Shown: positions 49,818 through 62,500 of the stretch, one piece after another
How the letters are laid out: every line of letters starts with the position of its first letter
Numbering within the stretch: position 1 is the first letter of the stretch
DNA from: Dimorphilus gyrociliatus
Taxonomy: Eukaryota; Annelida; Polychaeta; Dinophilidae
DNA: 64,000 nt
Direction of reading: 5' to 3'
NCBI GenBank assembly: GCA_904063045.1
Contig: CAJFCJ010000009.1
Coordinates: 1,034,942-1,098,941, forward strand
The notes under the pieces: generated by a model
Seen by the model: only the letters and a program-made list of their open reading frames with translations
What the model was told of the DNA's origin: nothing
The model's database searches: none
Made by a program: the position numbers and the translations under genes

Positions 49818-52593
49818 ATGTACCCAAGAGTAACGTTGAAATTTGAAAAAGTCGTCAAATGCTTCTTTATAGTATTTGGAATTATCCTGTTATTTATTTT
49901 CTATATTGGAGTACCGAAATCCGATCCTAAACGAAAAGGGACAAGGAATAATTTACAGGCAAACATAAAGAGTGAGAGGACTCAGTATGCCTCACTTTCA
50001 GATGTTGGTTTATTTCTAAAAGTATCGATTAAAGTATTCAAGTCTAACGGGAGTGTTACTATTGTTTTCACAAATACTGGGATAAAGACGATTTTCTTCG
50101 ACGACGATTGGTTTATAGCTCTGAGTGTTACCAATGGAAAATATAATAATTTCGATAAGTTCCATTGCAAAAGAGAAAATAATGTTCTTGATGGATTTTT
50201 CATAACTATATGTCCTGATGTACCTATATTAGAAGGCCAATCAGTTAGCCTATCCATGCAGAAACGTTCAGTTATTAGAAGCAATTTCTTTCCTAACTGG
50301 TACGTTGCAGACTCCAAATTGAATTTCGTTTTACTAGAAAGTACTAAAGACGAAGATTGCAATTTTGTCCATTTTATGGATGATGTAGACGAACGGGAAG
50401 AGCGAAGGGGCTTTGAAAGTTTATCAGCAGAAGGTTCAACACTTGACGAAGATGTTTCATTAAAAATTTTACCAAAACCATTGAAACTTCGCAAATTAAG
50501 TAATGACGTTGTAAGATTAAATCACGATGATTTTAGAATTGTTATTTCGAATGGTCTAAATTTAGAAGCATTCTACTTATCAGGTAAAGAGAACTAAATC
50601 AATATATTATTAATATTTTTCTAGATAATTAACAGTTATTCAATTATTTACTTTTGTCAGATCGTACAGGAATTCCGTTATTTAATCACGAAACAGACGT
50701 ACCTAGTTCAATGAAACAGATAGAGTTAAAGCTGTTAGATAAATTAGATATAGATTGTAAAGAATGCTCAGTCAGAAACGGTGGTTATAAGATTAGAGTC
50801 ATTCCAGAAAATGAAATAATTATCATTGAAGCTGTAACAAGAGAAGGTATTATGAGTGGTATTCAAAGTTTTATAAGTATTAATAATGAGGGTCAAGTTC
50901 CCCATGTCTTAATTATTGATGCCCCAAGGTAATTTTAAATTATCTATTTACAATTAATTGAAAGTAATTAGATCATTTATTAAACTAGATACGATTATCG
51001 TGGTATTCACGTTGATACTGCCAGAAATTTTGTCGATAAAGAAGAAATATTTAAAATATTAGAGATTATGGCTCTCTACAAAATGAATAAGTTCATATTT
51101 CAACTCGCCGACGACGAAGCATGGCGTCTAGAAGTACCTTCGATTCCCGAACTCACCGATTACGGGTCTAAAAGGAGTTTTTGTAATACGAAAGAATGCG
51201 AGTTTATGCTTCCCTATTTGGGTTCTGATCCTACTGATGAGGCGAGAAAATTGTACAATGTAGCTGATTATAAAGAGATATTGAAAAAAGCGGAATCTTT
51301 TAGTATTGAAGTAATTCCGCTTATTGATTTACCTGGTCATTCCAAAGCTGCTATAAAAGCAGTTAAAAAAAGAAACGATATTAGATTAGACGATGATGAT
51401 GACGCCTCTTCTTACAATTCCATTCAAGGCTATTCGAATAACGTTATTAATTCGTGCTTGAATAGTACCTGGAATTTTTATTCCATCATTTTAAGTACTC
51501 TTACGAACTTGCATGAGGAAATTCAACCTCTAAAAAGATTTCATATTGGAGCTGATGAAGTACCAAGAGAAGCCTGCTCTCTGAGTCCAGCATGTAAGAA
51601 AATCGGAGTTAAAAGTTGCCATAATTATGGCGTACAAAAAATCATTAAACTTGCGAAAAAGCATAATATTAAAGTTCAAGCTTGGGCCGATGCAGTTTTA
51701 GCTATAAGTTCTAAAACTGTTACGAAAATTCCACAGAGTGTTAAGGATAATTTATTACTTAATCTATGGAGACCGGAGTCCCATAGAGCACCGTTACTTT
51801 TATCTAAAGGGTTTAATCTTATTGTATCGAATGCAGATTATTATTATTTAGATCAACCCGATACACCCTATGGAGATTCTTGGGGTTTAAATTGGGCTGC
51901 TAAATATATTGATATGAAAAAAATCTTTAGGTCTTCTCCAGCCAAATTAGCAACTTGTAAGAACTGTTCGATAAATTCTGGTAAAATAGCTGGTATTCAG
52001 GGCAGCGTTTGGACAGAAACAATACGAACTAGTCATAGACTAGATGAAATGATTTTCCCTCGTCTTTTAGCAATTGCTGAAAGAGGATGGTCTAAACCAT
52101 TATTTGAAGACTCACCAGCAGAATTTAATAAAGAATGGAATGAATTTCGTAATATTGTTAGTAGAAATGAGCTTCCACGCCTAGAAGAATTAGGTGTTGA
52201 ATACTCTCTTCCAAGACCCTACGTTGGGTAAATATTTACCTTTAAATTATATATAAACTACACTATTTATAAAATCGAATTATTATAAAATTCTACTTTT
52301 CTTATTCTAAAATAGGATTAAGAATGGGTTAGTGGAAGCCTATACTGAATATCCAACATTGCCCATAGTTTATACAACGGATAAAATTCAATACAAATTA
52401 TTCATTCAAAAATCTCGATTAGAAGATGGAATTTACTATTTTTCTTCAAGGTTAATTTATTGAAAATACGAAGAAAGTGTAATATTTTTTAATTATAATT
52501 TAAATTTTTAGAACATTTAACGTAAACGAGAGGAAAAGAAGATATAGCCTTCCAAGACGAGTGCATATATCAAGAGGTTCAATAACCTACTAA
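49818..52593 (+). CDS. membrane-anchored GH20 beta-N-acetylhexosaminidase, chitobiase type
   Basis: Five exons (49818-50583, 50661-50928, 50989-52227, 52316-52450, 52512-52593) encode 829 residues. Residues 1-35 hold a basic start then a hydrophobic anchor (CFFIVFGIILLFIFYIGV), indicating type II membrane topology. About 55-190 resembles the chitobiase carbohydrate-binding domain (VTIVFTNTG, RSNFFPNWYVADSKLNF). About 215-355 is the GH20b domain. The TIM barrel begins YDYRGIHVDTARNF and contains LADDEAWRLEVPSIPEL, LIDLPGHSKAA, the catalytic pair FHIGADEVP (Asp-Glu), VQAWADAVL and IQGSVWTET. A C-terminal Ig-like CHB_HEX_C-type segment (LPRPYVGIKNGLVEAYTEYP) closes it. It should release terminal GlcNAc from chitin fragments or glycans. 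The architecture is that of bacterial chitobiases, not of lysosomal HEXA/HEXB. Spliceosomal introns rule out contamination. Confidence 0.9.
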
Positions 52594-53593
52594 CATTTCT
52601 CTGGTATCTAAATATTAACAGAGCTGAACAAAGTCTTCTAGCAGTAGAAATCCAACTAGTACATTTTGCGTGTCCTCTTTTTAAGTCACTTTTACCATTA
52701 TTTGAAGTCTTGATTTCTTGTACTATTAGTAATTGTAGAAAATTACCAAAAAGTTAATTTTTTTATAAATGGTTGCTATGGGACGTAGGCAATTTGTATT
52801 TTAGGAAAGACAAGAGAGTATAGTCATATGATAGACCAAAGAAAATAGCCTAGAGGCTAAAGACAATGTGATTACGAGATCGAAAAGAAATCGTTATAGG
52901 CAAGAAGATCTTTGATACAACTGATATACATAAAAACTTCAAATAGAGGGAGCGGGAAGGGATGATAAAGATTAATTGAAAAGGTGATTGTATCTTCCAA
53001 CAGAAAATTTATAAATGAACAGGGATTTATTGTAGGAATCGGACGATGCAATAATGTTAAAGTGGTCAATTTGAAATTGGAAATTCAATTAATAGGGTAG
53101 AATTTATGAAACAAGAAATAATTATTTTTTAAATAATGATAAATATTTTTTTAAAAAGAGGATAATAGCTATGTCTCTATGCTCTAGTCCTTCAACTATT
53201 ACAGATATTCTTATCTAGAAAGAAACTGCACTGTTAATTTTTACTTTTCTTTGATGTAAGTTTTTTCAAAATTATTCTTTCGTTTCAAACTAGACTTTTC
53301 TAACTTACCATCTCCCAAATCCGCCCTCTCTTCCACTCCTCCTCCTCCTCCTCCTCCTCTTCTCCTATTTGCTATATCTACGTATCTGTCAGATATTTAT
53401 TTTGATAGACAGGAAATTAACGTAAAAATGCATTTGATTTTTTAACTTAACGACGTTGTTTGTATTTCGAGAAGTGTTCTTTTTGTTTAAAAATATAATC
53501 TACTTTTTAAAAAGAAAGATGAACTGTGTTTTTGTTTTTTAAAAATTACATAAAATAATTAATATCCATTATTTAAATATAGATATTTTATAT
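52594..53593. other. GH20 3' flank and dynein gene upstream region
   Basis: 1 kb without a supported ORF. A purine/pyrimidine-asymmetric stretch culminates in (TCC)n at about 53336-53359, some 235 bp before the dynein ATG. The last 100 bp are very AT-rich. No promoter motif is convincing. Confidence 0.45.
53336..53359. repeat. (TCC)n trinucleotide microsatellite
   Basis: About eight TCC units inside a longer polypyrimidine run (TCTCTTCCACTCC before, TCTTCTCC after). Such mirror-type homopyrimidine tracts can form triplex DNA. It is a length-variable marker upstream of the dynein gene. Confidence 0.8.
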
Positions 53594-56500
53594 ATGAAAA
53601 ATATGTCGGATAAGTCCAAGTCGGATATATGGAAAAAAACTAAAATTGCTGATTCATCCTTATCAGCGAATTTATCATCAATGAGTGGTTTTAGAGGTAG
53701 CGGAAGACGTAAGACTAATTTTTTAGTATTGCAGCAAGAATATCTAAAAGAGCAGCAATTAGCTCAATTACTTAAAGAAAAGAGAATAGCTGACTTGAGG
53801 CCTATTCATTATCTTATTCTAAATGATGTTTCACAAGTGTTTAATAGCGATCTTAAATTTACTTTAGACTGCGTTATGGATACTTCAGAGGTGTGCTTGT
53901 TTAGTTTAACAAATATACATATATAAATGTATACATATAGACATTACAACACTTAGCAATTTCAACTGTTTGAATCTTTCGTCGGTGAATTTGGAAGGAA
54001 TTCTTTAATGTTTTTCCGACAATTCGTTAAGAATCAGCAACGGATTTTTATCGCTGATGGTACAAGAGAAGAGTTTTCTGGTCAATGTATTATATTCCTT
54101 AAGAATAATCCGCAAATACAGTTAGAAGAAGAGAATTTTTACGATATTGTAAATATGTGTCAAATGGATAATTCCTTACCTTCGAATACTGTATTAATGT
54201 CTGCTGTTGAACCTCTTAGATTGGTTGGATCATATATTCTTTACTTGAATACTTTAATAAATTCAATCAATAAGATAAAATATAAGAGGATATGATCCAA
54301 TAAAAGGTTTTTTATCCATTATTAAAGAAAACTTTCGAAATTCAGGCTAATACCAATGGAGACGAAAATGAACCCTGTCGCGTTTCCGCTTATAAACCGG
54401 AAATTAAATCTGTAAATCCACTGGATTTTTTAGGTCAAATTGACAATTTTATATCGACTTTGACTGATATGGAAAATAGTTTTAACGAAAGTGTTAAATT
54501 GGAAATTTCACATGAAGATGAAATTATAGACGGCTTTGATATCACTAAATTAGACTATCAAACTTCGGTAAAATGTTCAAATAATACAGCAGTTATAAAA
54601 AGGTAAAGTTACTTATTAACATATTACGTAATAAGAATTGAACATCATCTAATATTATCAAAGAATGGAAGTAATCCTTATGAAATGGTTAAAAGTTATA
54701 GAACAAACTCTTATGACAACTAGACAAATGAGGCGAGAAGCTGATGATTCTGGACCCTTATCGGAATTAGAACATTGGCGTCATTTAACCGTTAAATTTC
54801 ATATTTTAATAGATACACTTAATAAACAACCAGTTAGCGGATTAACATTATGTATGTCGATCATAAAGCATCCTTTATTGAGAACCTGGAAAGAAGTTGA
54901 AAATAAAGTAATTAATATGGCTAATGAAGCAAGGGACAACCTAAAGTTTCTATATACTTTAGAAAGTTGTTGTAAGCCATTATACGAAGATACTCCTATA
55001 GAAATTATTAATCATATACCAAGTATCATTAATACCATACGGATGATAAAGGCTGTCTCTATGTACTAAAAATTTAATAAGAAAATAACAATCTATTATT
55101 ATATACAACTTAAATCTTACAGGTATTACAACACTTCAGAAAGAGTTACATCGTTGTTTGTCAAAATAACTAATCAAATGATTAAAGCTTGTCGAAAATA
55201 TCTAACTAATGGGCAACCTGGACAAAGGATATGGGATTTTCCAACAGATTTAGAATTAAAAAGGATAAAAGATTGTCATAATCTTTATCAATCTTATCAA
55301 GATATTTTTCACGAAGTTCAAGAATCTATTGTTTTAACTCCTGGCGAAAAAAATTTAGAAATAAGCGAAACGTATATTTTCGGTAAATTCGATTCATTCT
55401 GTAAAAGATTAGATAAAGTTGGTGGCTTATTGAATTATGTACGAACTTATTCGACGCTTAAATATTCAAAAATTGAAGGAATTGAATCGATATGGAAAAA
55501 ATTTGAATCGATTTTTATTAAAATGAAAAATCAAGATTACGATCCTCTTGACTATAAGAATTTATCATTTGATAATGATTGCAATGAATTTGATCATTTT
55601 GCTTATGATTTAGAAGCTCAACTGCAAAATTTTATGAATAGTAAATTTCAATCAATTGATTGTATGTTCCACTCTTGTACGCTTCTAAAGAGATTTGAAG
55701 CTTTAAATCTACCAAGATTACCTATCAAAGCCACTTATAAACATTTGTTTCTATCTTTTGGACACGCAATTGAAGGATTTATAAATGTTTGTTTTATATT
55801 TAATCTCCTTTGATTTAATAACTAAAATCCTGTACAGTATTATAATAAGTTTAGAAACAAGCCGGAATGTCCGTTTTTATCATCATCTTTTGGAGGACGT
55901 ATTCTATGGAGTAGGAATTTATTGAAACGATTAGAGACGACGATGAAATTCTTCGAATCCGAAAAAAGCGTCTTTTACGGTAATGACAGTCAACGATGCG
56001 TCGCCTGCTATAATCGTTTAATAACTGCTTTATGCCAATATGAAAAGCTTCAACACGAAGCATGGATTAAATCAGTTGAGGATATTAAAAATAATCTTCA
56101 AAGTCCACTTCTCTATAAAATCACTGATAAAGATCAATTAGTTCTCAATTTTGATTGGCACATAAAGGAGACGATAAAGGAAGGTGAACTAATGAAAAAA
56201 TTGCATATGGATATACCAGATGACGTCGTTCAACTTATATACGAAAAGAAAGAGATAGATGGTTATTACCATTCTTTAAATCTATTTATAAACGATTTAG
56301 AGAATGTTAAAGCGAATATTCCAAATATCTTAAAGAGTATTGTTAAACCTTTATTTAAAGTAACTAGTATTAAATTTAATTAATTAACTCTAATTGCTTA
56401 TCTTATTAACTAATCTATTAAATAGAAATTGGATATGATAATACAACCAGGTCTTACAACTTTAACCTGGTCCTCTATTAGTATTCAATTATTTGCCGAT

Positions 56501-59500
56501 AGATGCCAACTACACTTAAACCATCTGAAAGAAGTTTTAAATCAAATATACGATACAAAAAAATACAGAATAGATGATATTCTTCATAAAATCTCCAAAA
56601 CTAAATTATTAATATTCCCTGAGGATCTTGATTACGTAATAGATGATACTAATTATAATACAGTCATTAAATGGAGTTTAGACGAATTTAAGACAAGAAT
56701 TAAAAGAGTTTGTCAACATCAGGCTAAAAATATAGATAATTGGTTGGCTATTGCCGAACAAGGCGTTAAAGAACTTATCGAGATAGTAACATTAAAATCG
56801 TTTGATAATTACGAATCATCTATACAATTATTTAAAAAGAAAAGTCAAGAAGATAGTACTTCTCTCGTTAATATATTTGTTTCAGCAACAAGCTTGGAAG
56901 ATGTAGAGGGCGTTGAAAAGCTAGATATTCAACAGCGTAATTGGTTTAAGTAGTATCTATGCATTTATAAGATACTTAATTTATAACTTATGTTGTTTTT
57001 GATTTTATTCTTCAGGGATAAATGCCAAGAATTGTTTGATATTTACGGTTATCAGGCCAGAGAGGCATTTTTAACTTGTTTACGTGAAAACTTAGAGACG
57101 CTTAAAAATAGATTGTTACCCATCAAAGAGATGTCTAGTTCTAAAAATAGAAATTTTTCCGTTGCAAAATTACATCTATTCTTAAATTTACCGAACGTTA
57201 GACTAAAACCAACATTAGAAGACTTTCAATCTACCATTAATAGTATTGTTTATAGCATAACAAGAACATTACCCTCAACGATAATTCAATGGGGAGAAAT
57301 TCGTCAATTAGTCGTTTATGCCGAAAAGGAACTGATACAGCACGAAGATCTATTTTATCGTTTTATTAAATCTCAGCAAGTAATTTTACAATTACGCCTT
57401 TTTGATTTCGTTTCCTCTATCACTTTATCTAATTTTTAAGGGATACTCTTCAAATTTACCGACAAGTTTGCAACAAAAAGTTATACTTCCGGCCGAGGTT
57501 AATGAGACTAAAAGCATGTTAAAAACGGTTTTAGAGAGCAAAGATTTATCAAAACTAAGTTCACAATTGAAGACAATTGCTAGCTTATATAAAGAAGAGT
57601 TGGATGATAAGATAAGGCATTTATCGTCTGATAACTTTTTGTGGATTGAAAATCTTGATGATAGAACTGAAGGATTTCTAGGAACAAGTAAAGGCTTGTA
57701 CGAATTTCTGGATGAATTAAAGGCCTATGATGATGTTGAAATGAGCATTGATATTCTGCCTAATCATCTGAGAATTGGCGCTCTTGATGTAGATACGACA
57801 CCTCTCATCGAATCATTAAAAGTTGAAAATAATCGTTGGAGGACTAAATTTCTTCAAAAATTTAATAAAATTTATAAGATTAAAGCTGACTTAATTAAAA
57901 ACTTTCTTGAAGACCATATTAAGAGGTTACAAAGACCAATAAAAGATTTGGAAGACGTTCGTAACGCTATGTCAACTCTGGAATCAGTTAAAGGGCAACA
58001 GTTAAAGATAGACGCCGATCTGACTCCTATTGAAGAATGTTATTCAATTCTTCATAAGTATGAGCTTACGCTTACAAAAGACGAAGCCGATATGATCGAC
58101 TCACTTAGATTTAAGCTTAACAAGTTAAATAGAGTGTCTTCAGACGTTACAGATAATCTATTAAAGCTTCAACCAAAATTTAGGAAAGAATTGGAATCTT
58201 CTATTAATCAGTTTATTACTCATTTGAATAAGTTTGCTATGGATTACGAAGCAAATGGTCATATACCTAGTTTATAAATCTATATATATATATATATATA
58301 TATGTACATACAAAAGGTAAATTTACTCATTATTTTAACATTTTCAACCCAATTATAGGCCCAATGGAAGAGAGTATTTCGGCCGAAGAGGCTAGTGAAA
58401 GATTAATCCTATTTCAAATTAGATTTGATAATTTATTCCGCTCATATGAAACGTATCATGCAGGAGAAAAATTATTCGGTTTACCTGAAAGAGAATATCC
58501 GTATCTCAAACGGATTAAAAAAGAATTAAATCTTTTGCAAAAGCTATACTCTTTATACAAGACGACTATGGATTCTATAAATGGATTTTCTGAAATTCCT
58601 TGGAGTGACGTTAAGATAGATAGAATTAACGACCAGTTGATTGACCTACAGAATAAATGCCGAAGATTACCAAGAGGTCTAAAAGAATGGCCAGCTTATT
58701 ACGACCTTAAAAAGAAAATTGATGAATTTAATGAATGCTGCCCTCTATTGGAGATGATGGCGTCAAAATCTATGAAAAATAGGCATTGGGAAAAATTATC
58801 TATTCTGACTGGAACAATAATGAAAATCGAAAATGAAGATTTTAGATTAAAAGATATAATGAGGGCTCCTTTACTCATTCATAGAGAAGATATTGAAGAT
58901 ATATGCGTTTCTTCTCATAAAGAGAAAGAAATTGAGGCTAAATTATGTCAAATAGAATCTGAATGGAATGAAAAGTATCTTCAATTGACAACTTTTAAGA
59001 ATAGAGGAGAAATCCTGTTAAAAGTATCTACAAATTGTTTTTCATTTATTGCCATAGTTAGTAATTTAGATTTATATTTACTTATAAGGGTCAGGAAATA
59101 TCCGATGTTATTACTTTAATGGATGATTCTTTAATGTTACTTGGCTCTTTATTGGCTAATAGATATAATACATTTTTTAAGAAAAAGATTCAGGATTGGA
59201 CTGGAAAGTTGACTAATTCAAGAGAAATACTTGAAAATTGGATGACTGTTCAAAATCTATGGATTTATTTAGAAGCTGTTTTCGTTGGAGGAGATATAGC
59301 GAAACAATTACCCAGAGAGGCGAAACGATTTCATCAAATTGATAGATCATGGGTAAAAATTATGACAAGAGCTAGAGAGGATCCAAATATCATAAATGCA
59401 TGCGTAGGAGACGAAGCTCTTGGACAACTATTACCTCATTTATTAGAACAATTGGAAATATGTCAAAAATCATTAACTGGTTATCTTGAAACTAAAAGAA

Positions 59501-62500
59501 CCTTATTTCCAAGATTTTATTTTGTATCTGATCCAACTTTATTAGAAATTCTTGGCCAAGCGTCAGATCCTCATACAATTGAACTGCATCTTCTCGATAT
59601 ATTTGAAAATACAGCTAAAATATCATGGTCACCACAAGAATATGACAAAATCATGTGTGTCTTCTCAAGTGAGGGTGATAAATTAAACCTAAATAGACCT
59701 ATTAAAGCTGCCGGTAACGTTGAAAAATGGTTGAATGATTTATTGGAAATGAATTGTCAATCGTTACACCGATTAATCCAAAAATGTTATTATTCAATTT
59801 CAGAAGATGACTTTTGCTTAGTTGAATTTTTGAATAAGTCAATCGCTCAAATTGGTATTTTAGGATTACAAATTACTTGGACAAGAGAATCGGAATATGC
59901 CCTACAAAATTCTAAATACGATAAGAAGATAATGAATAGAACAAGTATAAAATTCAATGAAATATTGAACATGTTAATTCAAAAAACTACAGAAGAATTG
60001 AGTGAATATGAGAGGACTAAATACGAAACATTAATTACTATACACGTTCACCAAAAGGATATTATGGATGATCTTGTAAATAGTTTGATTACGTAATAAT
60101 ATTATAACTTCTTCTCTTTCTATTCTAATCGTATAGATTAAAAAGAATACGAAGACTGTTAGAGACTTTAATTGGCAGAAACAAACTCGTTTCTATTATA
60201 AAGAAGATGATGATGAATGTCTTGTTCAGATTACAAATGTTACATTCAGATATCAGAATGAATTTTTAGGTTGTAGAGAACGTCTTGTGATTACGCCTTT
60301 AACAGATAGGTGTTATATAACACTCGCTCAAGCTTTGGACTTATCTTTAGGAGGTGCTCCTACAGGTCCTGCCGGAACTGGTAAAACAGAAACTGTTAAA
60401 GATATGGCTAAAACATTGGGAAAATATTGCATAGTTTTCAATTGCAGTGATCAAGTACTTAATACAATATTTTATTAGATGTTATTCAATTTTTATTCAA
60501 TTTTCAACTGTTATAGATGGATTATAGGGGATTAGGAAGGATTTTTAAAGGACTAGCCCAGTCGGGTAGCTGGGGTTGTTTTGATGAATTCAATCGAATA
60601 GAATTACCTGTATTATCAGTTGCGGCCCAGCAAATTTCTTTAGTTCATCATGCTAAAAAAGAACATAAGAAACATTTCATCTTTTCTGATGGAACAACGG
60701 TCCCTATGAATGATGTATTCGGTATATTTATAACAATGAATCCAGGTTACGCGGGCAGACAAGAGCTACCTGAAAATTTAAAATTACAATTTCGATGCGT
60801 TGCCATGATGATTCCTGATCAAAAGATCATCATGAGAGTTAAATTAGCTTCTTCTGGATTTTTGGATAACGTCCTCTTAGCTGAAAAATTTAATGTTTTA
60901 TATAAATTATGCGAAGAGCAACTTTCGAAACAGGTTCTTCTATTTAATATAATTTAATATTCATTCATCATATTCAAATATTTAAATTAGGTTCATTATG
61001 ACTTTGGTCTTAGGAATATCCTATCTGTTTTAAGAACGATAGGCTCAGTGAAAAGAAATTTTGCAGATGAAAATGAAAGTAAACTTGTCATGAGAGTTCT
61101 ACGAGATATGAATTTATCAAAATTAGTTGACGAAGATGAACCAATCTTTTTATCATTGATTAGAGATCTCTTCCCAGATATTTCAATAGATGTGGACGTT
61201 TATCAAGAATTACAAAAAGCCATAACGGATAACATTGATCGTTTCGGTCTCGTTAATTCTAATTGTTGGAATTTGAAGATTATCCAGCTATATGAAATTC
61301 AAAAAGTTCGGCACGGATTGATGGTTTTAGGTTTTCCTTTTATCATAAATATCATTCATTGGTATGTTGAGTAACTTTTGTCCTACTCTTTAGGTCCTAC
61401 TGGATCCGGAAAGACTACTTGTATAAGGACATTGATGAAATCTTTAACGGATTGTGGAGAACTCCATAGAGAAATGAGAATGAACCCAAAAGCGATTACG
61501 TCATCTCAAATGTTTGGTAAACTAGATGTGGCAACAAATGATTGGACGGACGGAATATTTTCAACTTTGTGGAGAAGGACTAAAAAGAAGAAGGGGGAAC
61601 ACTCGTGGATAGTTTTAGACGGACCAGTTGACGCACTCTGGATAGAGAATCTTAATTCAGTATTGGACGATAACAAAACTCTAACTCTTGCAAATGGCGA
61701 TCGTATTCCAATGTCTTCTACATCCAGATTAGTGTTTGAAGTTCATAGTATTGACAATGCTTCTCCCGCAACTGTTAGTCGTATGGGTATGGTTTTTATC
61801 AGCAGTTTTACTCTGTCTTGGGAATCAATTATTCAAAGTAGGCTACGTGATAGACCACCAGGTCAAGCTGACAAACTCTTCAAATTATATCAAACAATAT
61901 TTGTGGATATTGATGAATATTTTAGCATTAATTTAAATCCATTAACTCCCACTCTTCAATGTATGAGAATTACGCAATCATTTGATCTTACAAAGGGTTT
62001 TCTTCAGGAATTTCCCGATGTTAACGATTACAAGTTGGAGAAATTGTTTGTCATGAGTCTTCTTTGGAGTTTCGGAGCTCTTTTAGAAAAAGATGATCGT
62101 ACAAAATTGGTTCAATATTTAAGAAATCATCCTTCAGGATTTTGTATTCCTTGTGGTGACCCATTCGAATGGATGGTTTCAAAGTCTGGAAACTGGGAGC
62201 ACTGGGAGACCAGGGTGCCTGAGTATCATTTTCCAACAGATTATATGCCTAATTTTTCATCTATTCTTGTTCCTAATGTTGACAACACTAGAATGGCCTA
62301 TATAATAGACACAATATGTAAGCAGGGTAAAGCTGTATTACTCATTGGAGAGCAGGGTACCGCAAAGACAGTTATGGTAAAAAAGCATTTAAAGACATAC
62401 AATCCTGATAAACATCTAACAAAGATTTACAATTTCTCCTCCGAAACTAAACCAATTACATTTCAAAAAACAATTGAAAGTTATCTAGACAAGAGAGTTG

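Noticed and set aside
49982-50494. 170-codon minus-strand ORF
   Set aside because: Shadow of GH20 exon 1, which has family similarity on the plus strand.
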